Part shown: positions 26,452-32,820 of the stretch, piece after piece
How positions within the stretch are numbered: position 1 is the first letter of the stretch
Layout: each line of letters opens with the position of its first letter
Source of the DNA: Gammaproteobacteria bacterium
GTDB taxonomy: Bacteria; Pseudomonadota; Gammaproteobacteria; Eutrophobiales; Eutrophobiaceae
Direction of reading: 5' to 3'
DNA: 32,820 nucleotides
NCBI GenBank assembly: GCA_021773245.1
Contig: JAJFKK010000180.1
Location: 1-32,820 of the forward strand
Program-made: the position numbers and the translations under genes
Notes under the pieces: generated by a model
Told to the model about the DNA's origin: nothing
The model's input: only the letters and a program-made list of their open reading frames with translations
Databases searched by the model: none

Positions 26452-27117
26452 ATGAAATATTTTTTACTATCCTTTTTAGCCCTGGTTTCTCTTCCAATAG
26501 CCAGCGAGACAGTAGAACCCTTTACTGGCAGTAATAAAACGGAACTACGAGAAATTTCACTTGGTATGCATGTCAAGGATATACCAGATAACCGTTTCAA
26601 AAACTATTCCTGTGCCAGCGATAGCAAGGAATTAAATAATCTCACCGACTTTGAGCAATGCTCGTCAGATGGTCATGGTTTATATGAAGTAGGTCTGCAA
26701 TATGATACTTCTGAAAACGAGTGGGCAAAAATTAATGATAAGTTAGCTGGAACGACAATAGGTGGGCATCCAGTAATACTCTCTATCATGATAACCAAGC
26801 AGGGATTAGTGCAGGGAATCCGGGCATACACTGACCCGGATGCTCGCACCTACTTGAAACGACAGGCTTATCTATTATCGAAGCGTGTAAAAAGTCATTA
26901 TGGAACGGTTAATTGGGAATGCATTGATAAAGAACCGGGAGATGGAGGAAATAAAAAATTTGGTCCTGTCTTTATTGATCAACATTGTATAAAAACATTT
27001 GATGATAAAAAAATTGTTGTCGAATCAAAATTCTATCGCGCGCCTAACCAAACGGGCAAGGAGCACACAAACTCATCAACTCTGGAAATATTTAGCCTGG
27101 TACCCATCCCTGATTAA
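26452..27117 (+). CDS. unknown exported protein in the cytochrome operon
   Basis: I do not recognise a family. The 221-residue protein starts with a signal peptide (MKYFLLSFLALVSLPIASE, cleavage near IAS) and should act in the periplasm. It contains cysteines at NYSCAS, EQCSSDG, WECIDK and QHCIKT, four in all, enough for two disulfides, and no haem motif. The opening LREISLGMHVKDIPDNRF resembles the strand-and-turn found in small periplasmic proteins that begin 'LGM...', but that is weak. The ATG at 26452 is chosen because it begins the signal peptide and sits seven bases after the cytochrome stop; the link to that gene implies a shared role in alcohol oxidation. Confidence 0.65.
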   Translation: MKYFLLSFLALVSLPIASETVEPFTGSNKTELREISLGMHVKDIPDNRFKNYSCASDSKELNNLTDFEQCSSDGHGLYEVGLQYDTSENEWAKINDKLAGTTIGGHPVILSIMITKQGLVQGIRAYTDPDARTYLKRQAYLLSKRVKSHYGTVNWECIDKEPGDGGNKKFGPVFIDQHCIKTFDDKKIVVESKFYRAPNQTGKEHTNSSTLEIFSLVPIPD

Positions 27118-27134
27118 CAGCGTATAGATTTCTT

Positions 27135-27488
27135 ATGAAAGATTACAAGGGTTCATGTCATTGTCGAGAGCTTACCTTTTCTTTTAAGTGCAATCACATC
27201 AATAAAGGACTTCGTTGTAACTGTTCGATCTGTATCCGTAAAGGAGCAATCATGTCGTCAGATATGATTGCTTCTGAAGAGCTTAAGATAAACTCAGGTT
27301 GGGAATCTTTATCTATGTACCAATTTGGAACTCATGTTGCCAAACATTATTTTTGTAAAAGCTGTGGCATTTATCCATTCCATGAAACGATGCGTAAACC
27401 AGGATTTTACAGGGTAAACCTGGCTTGCATTGATAATATTAATCTTGATTCTTTGGAAGTAGAAACCTTCAACGGTAAAGCTTTGTAA
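27135..27488 (+). CDS. GFA-family (glutathione-dependent formaldehyde-activating-like) protein
   Basis: The 117-residue protein has the zinc-binding pattern of the GFA/CENP-V fold: GSCHC (C8, C10), CNCSICIRKG (C28, C30, C33) and FCKSCG (C74, C77), with an intact C-terminal strand region. Named members are said to help glutathione react with formaldehyde, but most family proteins are uncharacterised. Its position 17 bases after an exported protein and the cytochrome of a PQQ alcohol dehydrogenase makes an aldehyde-handling role attractive, which is inference. No signal peptide, so it is cytoplasmic, unlike its two operon neighbours. Confidence 0.85.
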   Translation: MKDYKGSCHCRELTFSFKCNHINKGLRCNCSICIRKGAIMSSDMIASEELKINSGWESLSMYQFGTHVAKHYFCKSCGIYPFHETMRKPGFYRVNLACIDNINLDSLEVETFNGKAL

Positions 27489-27814
27489 GTTCAAGCATAT
27501 GCTTTATCTCTCTAAAATTTAAACAGCGTTTAAACATATTGTGACAGCTGTAGCATTCATTTATAACAATATAGCTATTAGCACAGACGAATAGATAAAC
27601 TGGTTTATTACTAGAATGGTTATGCTTCATAACGGATCAAGTCATTGATTTAAAATAATATTCCCCTTTACTTAGCTTTCCATATCGTTACGTATAAATT
27701 AGCAGTCGTTACTTTGGTATAGTTATTGCTCTTTTACTCCCCTGTAAGCTAGCCAAGATCAGTTTATTAAAAAAATAATTATTAATTACTTACAAATATC
27801 TTAGGGGAAAAACT
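27489..27814 (+). promoter_or_regulatory. 326-bp control region of the UreI-SoxYZ pair
   Basis: No gene is seen. It contains the palindrome AAGCATATGCTT (27493-27504), an inverted repeat TTTAAAC-AGC-GTTTAAA (27518-27534) and two TCGTTAC copies exactly 21 bases apart (27685-27691, 27706-27712) that abut the sigma-54-like promoter. Confidence 0.5.
27714..27730 (+). promoter_or_regulatory. candidate sigma-54 promoter of the UreI-SoxYZ pair
   Basis: TTGGTATAGTTATTGCT has GG (27716-27717) and GC (27728-27729) ten bases apart. It is nearly identical to the alcohol dehydrogenase site. A start near 27741 gives a leader of about 74 bases that includes the AGGGG ribosome binding site. Confidence 0.65.
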
Positions 27815-28324
27815 ATGAGCGATGCACTACTTGTTCTTTATGGCGCAGTACTTGTTGTTAACGGTAGCTTTCTGTTGGGGAAAGTTGAAGCTAAATCAGT
27901 CTGGCCAGTTAACGTTATTATTGGTGTTATTGCAATAATCTGTGCCATGTATATTGGGCTTACAGGAAGTCAGGGCGATGCCTCTGTTTTTGTTGCCACT
28001 CTGTTGCTGGTGTTTGCTGTTGTCTTCACTATGATGGGGATCAATCTGGCAAATGATCTTGATGGTAAATCAATGGGCTTTTATTGCGTATTTGGTGCAG
28101 TAGTCTGTGTAGTATGGAGCTTTACATTTTATGCTAACTTGGGTGCGATAACATTTGCTGTATTTTGTCTGGTTTGGGCTGTGTTGTTTTCATTATTTGC
28201 AGGTATTCTGGCTTTTGGTAAGGATTCATGGGCCGGCTTTACCGGGTATTATTGTTATATTACGACCTTTGCAACATTATTAGTACCTGCTAGTCTTTCA
28301 TTTAATGGTGTACCACTTCCTTAA
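27815..28324 (+). CDS. UreI/AmiS-family membrane channel
   Basis: The 169-residue protein is hydrophobic with six likely membrane helices and opens LLVLYGAVLVVNGSFLLGKV, the signature of the AmiS/UreI family; later stretches such as GINLANDLDGKSMGFYC and SWAGFTGYYCYITTFATLL fit as well. Known members form channels for urea or short amides in the inner membrane. No urease or amidase gene is in view, so the substrate here is open. Its gene comes directly before a SoxYZ-like carrier and behind a sigma-54-like promoter shared in sequence with the alcohol dehydrogenase, so the solute may relate to alcohol metabolism. AGGGG precedes the ATG. Confidence 0.85.
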   Translation: MSDALLVLYGAVLVVNGSFLLGKVEAKSVWPVNVIIGVIAIICAMYIGLTGSQGDASVFVATLLLVFAVVFTMMGINLANDLDGKSMGFYCVFGAVVCVVWSFTFYANLGAITFAVFCLVWAVLFSLFAGILAFGKDSWAGFTGYYCYITTFATLLVPASLSFNGVPLP

Positions 28325-28353
28325 AGCGTACAAGAATATTGAACTATTTTTTT

Positions 28354-29187
28354 ATGTCTAATAGATTATGTATTCTAATATTTTTATCTGTATTCACCCT
28401 GGCTTGCCAGGGTGAAACAGAATCTGAGGATCAACGTTTACTTGATTCAGATAAAGTCTGGGAAGAACGTATCAAGCCAGCATTTTTTTCCGGACAAACT
28501 GTCTTTTTAGATGAACAACATGAAGTGATTCAATTAAAAGCGCCCTACAAGGCAGAGGATCCAGCTACAGTTCCCATCTCAATTCATTTTCATGCTCCGA
28601 CAACTAAAGATGATTATATTAAAAAAGTCTACATCTTCGTTGATAAAAACCCGTCTCCAGTAACAGGTATTTTCGATTTTACCAAACCGGGTAGTAAAGC
28701 AGACCTTGCTTTGAGAATTAGGGTGAACGAATTTAGTTATGTCCGTGCAATAGCCGAGACAGTTGATGGTAAGCTTTATATGACAAAGAGCTTTGTAAAA
28801 GCTGCGGGTGGTTGCTCAGCTCCTCCTCCAGCTGGACCAGCTAAATTTACAGGTAAAATGAAAACTCGCATTATGAGCAAAGTGAGTTTGTCAGAACCGA
28901 ATCTTGTGCAATTAAAAATTAAACATCCAAATTATTCAGGGATGGAAGCCGCTGCACCCGGGAAAGAAAAACCAAAGGCTTATTTCATCAAGAATTTAAA
29001 TGTGACGCTTAACGGAGAATCAATACTGAATGCAGATCTGACTTTTTCAATAAGTACCGATCCAAGCTTCAGGTTTTACATTACACCGGAGCAGTATGGT
29101 GTACTACAAATCACAGCAACTGATACAAAAGATGCTGTTTTTACGCATAATCATGATGTCGACGAGCATAATGTTTCAAGATATTAA
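28354..29187 (+). CDS. quinoprotein dehydrogenase-associated SoxYZ-like carrier lipoprotein
   Basis: The 277-residue protein resembles the fused SoxY-SoxZ carriers found near PQQ dehydrogenases. The first half is SoxY-like, with a carrier-type cysteine C154 in AAGGCSAPP at the position of the SoxY GGCGG tail; the second half (from about residue 165, TRIMSKVSLSEPNLVQLKIKH) is SoxZ-like and ends in a His/Asp-rich tail HNHDVDEHN. A signal MSNRLCILIFLSVFTLAC with a lipobox TLAC implies a lipid anchor. The ATG at 28354 is chosen over an upstream TTG because it begins the signal. In the Sox pathway such cysteines carry sulfur; what this version carries for the quinoprotein is unknown. It follows the UreI-like gene by 29 bases. 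Confidence 0.85.
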   Translation: MSNRLCILIFLSVFTLACQGETESEDQRLLDSDKVWEERIKPAFFSGQTVFLDEQHEVIQLKAPYKAEDPATVPISIHFHAPTTKDDYIKKVYIFVDKNPSPVTGIFDFTKPGSKADLALRIRVNEFSYVRAIAETVDGKLYMTKSFVKAAGGCSAPPPAGPAKFTGKMKTRIMSKVSLSEPNLVQLKIKHPNYSGMEAAAPGKEKPKAYFIKNLNVTLNGESILNADLTFSISTDPSFRFYITPEQYGVLQITATDTKDAVFTHNHDVDEHNVSRY

Positions 29188-29219
29188 GACTTATCGGTTT
29201 TATTGGTGTGATGTTTTCC

Positions 29220-30443
29220 TTATATACTCTGCGAAGCAGCTTGTAGTTTTGTCACATGATCTTTTTCATCGATTGGCCAGTGAAGTAAAGCTGCTACAAG
29301 ACCTAAAATAATTCCACATATCCAGATGCCATTATAAGTATGATAGGTTTCGTAGAGCCAACCACCTAACCAGACCCCGCTAAAACTTCCTAATTGATGA
29401 CTTAGAAAAACCACACCATATAAGAATGTCATGTAGCGTGTGCCAAAAAACACAACCACCAGACCGGATGTAGGAGGCACTGTTGCCAGCCACAAGAAAC
29501 CCATTATCGCACTAAAGAGAAGAATACTTGTCAACGAGACCGGCATCATTATGAATAAACTTATCGACACGACTCTACCCAAGTAAATTAACGATAATAT
29601 CTTTCGCATAGGATACTTGCCCGATAGAACTCCTGCATAGAAAGCACCAATCACATTACAAAAGCCAATTAAACTGATACTCCATGCCCCTACTTTGGCA
29701 TCGAAACCCAAGTCCACAACATAACCAGGCATGTGTACGGTTATAAAGGCAACGTGAAAACCACAAACAAAAAAGCCCAAAAGTAAAAGTGTATATGAAC
29801 GTACCTTTAATGCTCGTAATAATATTTGCCAGAGGGACCCGCTTATTTCCGAACTTGTTTTATCAGAAGTTCCGCTATACGGTGCCAATGGCAAGGCTAA
29901 AACAATCATTAATAATGCCGAAATACTTAAAAGCTGAAGTGCTTGAAACCAACCAGCGAAGTCAATAAGTTCCTGTATTAAAGGGACGAGTATGAATTGT
30001 CCAAAACTGCCGGCCGCCGTACCGACACCTAATACCCATCCTCGACGACCTACCGGTGCAGCTCGCACAAGGACAGGCAGCACGATACCGAATGCGGTGC
30101 CGGCAATACCTGCGCCGACCATAAGTCCCGCTGATGATATGATTTCCAGTGAAGTTGTACTATATGCCATTCCCCATATTCCCAAGGCATAGAAAATGGC
30201 TCCTGCTAACAAGACTTTTAAGCTGCCATATTTATCAGCAAATCCACCTGCGAATACGGCGACCACTCCCCAAGTCAGATTCTGAATTGCCAGGGCCAGA
30301 GAAAGAACATCTCTGCCCCAACCATGACTTATTGATAATGGTTGCATGAATAGACCAAAACCCGATCTGTAACCAAATGAAAGCATCAGCAGCAAACAAG
30401 CACTAATTAGAACGGGAATGATTGGTTTTAGATCGTCGCGCAT
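29220..30443 (-). CDS. MFS transporter
   Basis: The 407-residue protein has about twelve membrane helices and the major-facilitator layout: SFGYRSGFGLFMQPL in helix 1, the helix 2-3 loop motif GGFADKYGSLKVLLAG, and a second half starting near SYTLLLLGFFVCGFHVAFI. The 'GFGLFMQPLS...GWGRDVLSLA' opening is like that of the oxalate/formate and monocarboxylate antiporter branch. It ends 33 bases from the SoxYZ-like gene, convergent. Upstream is the lut operon on the same strand with a 165-base gap, so import of lactate or another monocarboxylate is a reasonable guess but not shown. Confidence 0.85.
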   Translation of the reverse strand: MRDDLKPIIPVLISACLLLMLSFGYRSGFGLFMQPLSISHGWGRDVLSLALAIQNLTWGVVAVFAGGFADKYGSLKVLLAGAIFYALGIWGMAYSTTSLEIISSAGLMVGAGIAGTAFGIVLPVLVRAAPVGRRGWVLGVGTAAGSFGQFILVPLIQELIDFAGWFQALQLLSISALLMIVLALPLAPYSGTSDKTSSEISGSLWQILLRALKVRSYTLLLLGFFVCGFHVAFITVHMPGYVVDLGFDAKVGAWSISLIGFCNVIGAFYAGVLSGKYPMRKILSLIYLGRVVSISLFIMMPVSLTSILLFSAIMGFLWLATVPPTSGLVVVFFGTRYMTFLYGVVFLSHQLGSFSGVWLGGWLYETYHTYNGIWICGIILGLVAALLHWPIDEKDHVTKLQAASQSI

Positions 30444-30608
30444 AATAACTTTTCTTTTAACTTTAAGTCACAATTGGAATAACTTAGATCAATATTGCAA
30501 AAAAGCGGGTGTGCATGGTGACTTACCACATTCACTACACTTTTTGTTACGTAATTGACTTCGTTTTAAATCTCATCGAAATTCAATTATTAGATAGTTT
30601 GACTTTAA

Positions 30609-31262
30609 CTATTCATTGATAATAATAACATGAAGTTTTTTAGGGCCGTGTGCACCTATTTCAATTTCATATTCTATATCTGCAGTACGACTCGGACCTG
30701 TAATAAGATTAATTGTTCTGGGTAGTTCACGTTTATCTGCGCGCAGAAGTTTCCAGACATCTTCCATAGACTTAACAATGTTGGTGGAGTTTAAAACAAT
30801 CAAATGATGTTCTGGTAAGAAATTCATCCCAGTAGGAGAGGAGGGTGATGAAAGCAGAACCAGCGTTCCTGTTTCTTCTATTCCCATCGATGCATTGGTA
30901 ACAGATACAATAAGCGATTCCGCGTCATATTGTGTCGTAACATCAGCTTCATTCCAGTCAATGTCTTGCAGAGTTGAATTTTCTGGAATAGTTACAGTTG
31001 TTTTTATTTGATTTTTTGCAACATACTGATGCACTTCTTTAACTAATTCATTTGTATTGCTAATAATACTAACAGTAGCACCAACATCCTTTAGCTTAGA
31101 CAAAAATAACTTTAGATCGGAAACATAATTAATTTTTGCTTTTTCTTTCATGCTTTGGTTTAACTCCTCGCTAATATTCAGCTTAGAAATTTCTTTTTTT
31201 TCAGTCACACAACGGATCTTTTCTAGAATTTCGTCACGAGAATTTTGATTATTATTATTCAC
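30609..31262 (-). CDS. lutC: lactate utilisation protein C (LUD domain)
   Basis: LutC is one of three parts of the LutABC iron-sulfur L-lactate oxidation system. The 217-residue protein carries the LUD/YkgG fold, with ESLIVSVTNASMGIEETGTLVLLSS and LLRADKRELPRTINLITGPSRTADIEYEIEIGAHGPKKLHVI given here only in part: the end GPSRTADIE and GAHGPKKLHV are the conserved family finish. It starts at GTG, which overlaps the lutB stop by eight bases and follows AAAGGAAAA. It is third in the order lutA-lutB-lutC. Confidence 0.92.
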   Translation of the reverse strand: MNNNNQNSRDEILEKIRCVTEKKEISKLNISEELNQSMKEKAKINYVSDLKLFLSKLKDVGATVSIISNTNELVKEVHQYVAKNQIKTTVTIPENSTLQDIDWNEADVTTQYDAESLIVSVTNASMGIEETGTLVLLSSPSSPTGMNFLPEHHLIVLNSTNIVKSMEDVWKLLRADKRELPRTINLITGPSRTADIEYEIEIGAHGPKKLHVIIINE

Positions 31263-32682
31263 ACTTTTTTTCCTTTTGCTCTAACCATAGTGACTGAAAT
31301 GTTTTACCTTGCGGAGCTGGAAAGTTACGTGAGCTTGTCCATCCACGCGCAAGCGGAAGGAATTTTATGCTTCCTTTTCTTGCAGTAATTAAACTAAGTA
31401 AATAAATTCCGGTATTGCTTGCCCAGTGATAAGCTTTGGGATGTTTTGCGAATTGCGCCCAAATTTTTAGAGCAAATCGGGACGTTTTTGAACCTTGATT
31501 TTTTTTGAATTGGCGAACGCGTAATGACCTTAATAATTTAGGCAAAGGTATTTTTACAGGACAAACAGACTCGCAACGTCCGTTTAAGGTACAGGCGTTT
31601 GGTAAATCACCGGCTTCTTCCAAACCCAGTATGGCCGGTGTTAATACGGCTCCCATAGGGCCGGGGTAAACCCAACCATAAGCATGTCCGCCTATCGAGC
31701 CATAGACTGGACAATGGTTCAGACACGCACCACAACGAATACAACGTAACATTTCATTTAATTCACTATTTAATAAATCGGTGCGGCCATTATCAATTAG
31801 CACCATATGCATTTCTTCAGGGCCATCCAGATCGACATCACGTTTTGGACCTGTAAAAAATGATGTATAGGCAGTGATTTCCTGTCCAGTGGCACTTCGA
31901 CCTAGCAACCTGACTAATAGAGAAACATCATCCAGTCCGGGAACTATTTTTTCCAGGCCAGCAGTAACAATATGCACTTTGGGTAATGTACTGCATAAAT
32001 CGCCATTGCCTTCATTAGTTACTACAACCGTTGAACCTGTTTCAGCAACCAGAAAATTTGCACCTGTTATACCTACGTCGGCATTTAAAAATTTTGTACG
32101 CATGATCTTTCTGGCTTCAGCAACCAACTCGGACACTTCTGTTAACTTTTTATCGCAGCCGTATTTTTTATGATGTTTAGAAAATAAATCGATGATTTGC
32201 TGACGGGTTTTATGCACACATGGCACAATGATATGGCTCGGTGCTTCATTAGCTAATTGGACAATGTATTCGCCAAGGTCTGTTTCGATTGGTTCGACAC
32301 CGGCTTCTTCCAATGCTTCATTTATACCAATCTCTTCTCCCACCATCGACTTGCCTTTGACGACGGTTTTTGCATCATGATGTTTGCAAATATCAACAAT
32401 GATTTTACGTGCCTCACTGGCATCCTTGGCCCAATGCAGTTGGCCGCCTTGCGCCGTAAAGTTTTTTTCAAATTCTTCCAGATAATAGTCAAGGTGTGAA
32501 AGAGTATGTTGCTTTATTTGTTTGCCTTTCTCTCTAAGCAATTCAAAATCAGTAACTAGCTTAATTGCATTCAAGCGGTTATGTACCAAACATTTTTTTG
32601 CGGTCAATAATGATTTTTGTAATTCTTTATCAGCTATTGATTTGGCAACATTTTTTTTGAATTGTCGTGACAGTGGCTGCAT
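31255..32682 (-). CDS. lutB: lactate utilisation iron-sulfur protein B
   Basis: LutB combines an N-terminal LUD domain with a ferredoxin-like C-terminal part and passes electrons in lactate oxidation to pyruvate. The 475-residue protein shows KTVVKGKSMVGEEIGINEAL and the GITGANFLVAETGSTVVVTNEGNGDLCS stretch (given in short) of the LUD domain, then two 4Fe-4S motifs, CIRCGACLNHCPVYGSIGG and CTLNGRCESVCPVKIPLPKLL. The C-terminal 60 residues have the usual LutB tail (PLARGWTSSRNFPAP). Overlap with lutC and a 15-base gap to lutA show one operon. Confidence 0.94.
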   Translation of the reverse strand: MQPLSRQFKKNVAKSIADKELQKSLLTAKKCLVHNRLNAIKLVTDFELLREKGKQIKQHTLSHLDYYLEEFEKNFTAQGGQLHWAKDASEARKIIVDICKHHDAKTVVKGKSMVGEEIGINEALEEAGVEPIETDLGEYIVQLANEAPSHIIVPCVHKTRQQIIDLFSKHHKKYGCDKKLTEVSELVAEARKIMRTKFLNADVGITGANFLVAETGSTVVVTNEGNGDLCSTLPKVHIVTAGLEKIVPGLDDVSLLVRLLGRSATGQEITAYTSFFTGPKRDVDLDGPEEMHMVLIDNGRTDLLNSELNEMLRCIRCGACLNHCPVYGSIGGHAYGWVYPGPMGAVLTPAILGLEEAGDLPNACTLNGRCESVCPVKIPLPKLLRSLRVRQFKKNQGSKTSRFALKIWAQFAKHPKAYHWASNTGIYLLSLITARKGSIKFLPLARGWTSSRNFPAPQGKTFQSLWLEQKEKKCE

Positions 32683-32697
32683 ATGATTATGACCTGT

Positions 32698-32820
32698 TCA
32701 TTCAAGCTTTTCGCCGATGGCTGGAATATCTGCCATACCAGCTAATACTTCTACAGTATGAAAACAACGTACAGGTTTCTCCAACCTGTTACACCGACCG
32801 GCAATATTCATTAAGCAACC
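32698..32820 (-). CDS. lutA: lactate utilisation protein A, C-terminal 40 residues only
   Basis: The frame enters from beyond the window and ends at the stop 32698-32700. The 40 visible residues begin GCLMNIAGRC and contain VRCFHTVEVLAG, the usual end of the LutA/YkgE cysteine-rich (CCG) family, where such cysteines ligate iron-sulfur clusters. It lies 15 bases before lutB. Gene order and these residues together support the call although most of the protein is outside. Confidence 0.85.
   Translation of the reverse strand, partial: GCLMNIAGRCNRLEKPVRCFHTVEVLAGMADIPAIGEKLE

Noticed and set aside
1-32820. CRISPR array, tRNA, rRNA, insertion sequence or phage gene
   Set aside because: I looked for regular repeats, tRNA arms and transposase or integrase motifs and saw none.

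Overview
The window looks like chromosome from an AT-rich gammaproteobacterium that oxidises alcohols and C2/C3 acids. The evidence is a gammaproteobacterial-style Rnf subunit C, a homodimeric aceE-aceF-lpd pyruvate dehydrogenase operon, PpsA with its PpsR-type regulator, a LutABC lactate pathway, and a PQQ alcohol dehydrogenase with its SoxYZ-like companion. I cannot name the genus. No tRNA, rRNA, CRISPR array, insertion sequence or prophage gene was seen.

Layout. 1-1031: end of a secreted or lipid-type hydrolase and a small DUF6122-like membrane protein that probably starts at ATT. 1144-4285: a fused SRPBCC-CBS protein, divergent from an isolated rnfC, with a perfect 15-bp inverted repeat between them; then a DUF4426 lipoprotein. 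4813-7890: a large membrane c-di-GMP protein (periplasmic binding domain, two PAS, GGDEF, EAL). 8053-9532: an unknown exported protein and a hemerythrin-like protein behind three FNR/Anr-type boxes. 9564-16549, all minus: a BASS-family transporter and the pyruvate dehydrogenase operon. 16939-21174, minus: ppsA, ppsR and an NHL/SMP-30-like exported protein. 21290-28324 and on to 29187: the alcohol-oxidation region. An aldehyde dehydrogenase (minus) diverges from a PQQ alcohol dehydrogenase (plus) that carries the Asp-Tyr-Asp motif of lanthanide enzymes. After it come an unusual cytochrome c, an unknown exported protein, a GFA-family protein, a UreI/AmiS-like channel and a SoxYZ-like carrier lipoprotein. 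29220-32820, minus: an MFS transporter and lutC, lutB and the end of lutA.

How the genes fit together (inference). Alcohol is oxidised in the periplasm by the PQQ enzyme, electrons leave through the cytochrome, and the aldehyde is oxidised by the cytoplasmic dehydrogenase. Lactate enters as pyruvate through LutABC. Pyruvate then goes to acetyl-CoA (PDH) or back to PEP (PpsA, controlled by PpsR).

The main find is regulatory. Sequences of the sigma-54 type (GG, ten bases, GC, in the context yTGGyA...TTGCy) lie correctly oriented upstream of the aldehyde dehydrogenase, the PQQ alcohol dehydrogenase, the UreI-SoxYZ pair and probably aceE. The two at the alcohol dehydrogenase and the UreI gene match at 15 of 17 bases. 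The 818-bp divergent region also holds several dyads and a direct repeat suitable for enhancer-binding proteins. This suggests one sigma-54 regulon joining alcohol oxidation, its accessory proteins and perhaps pyruvate dehydrogenase.
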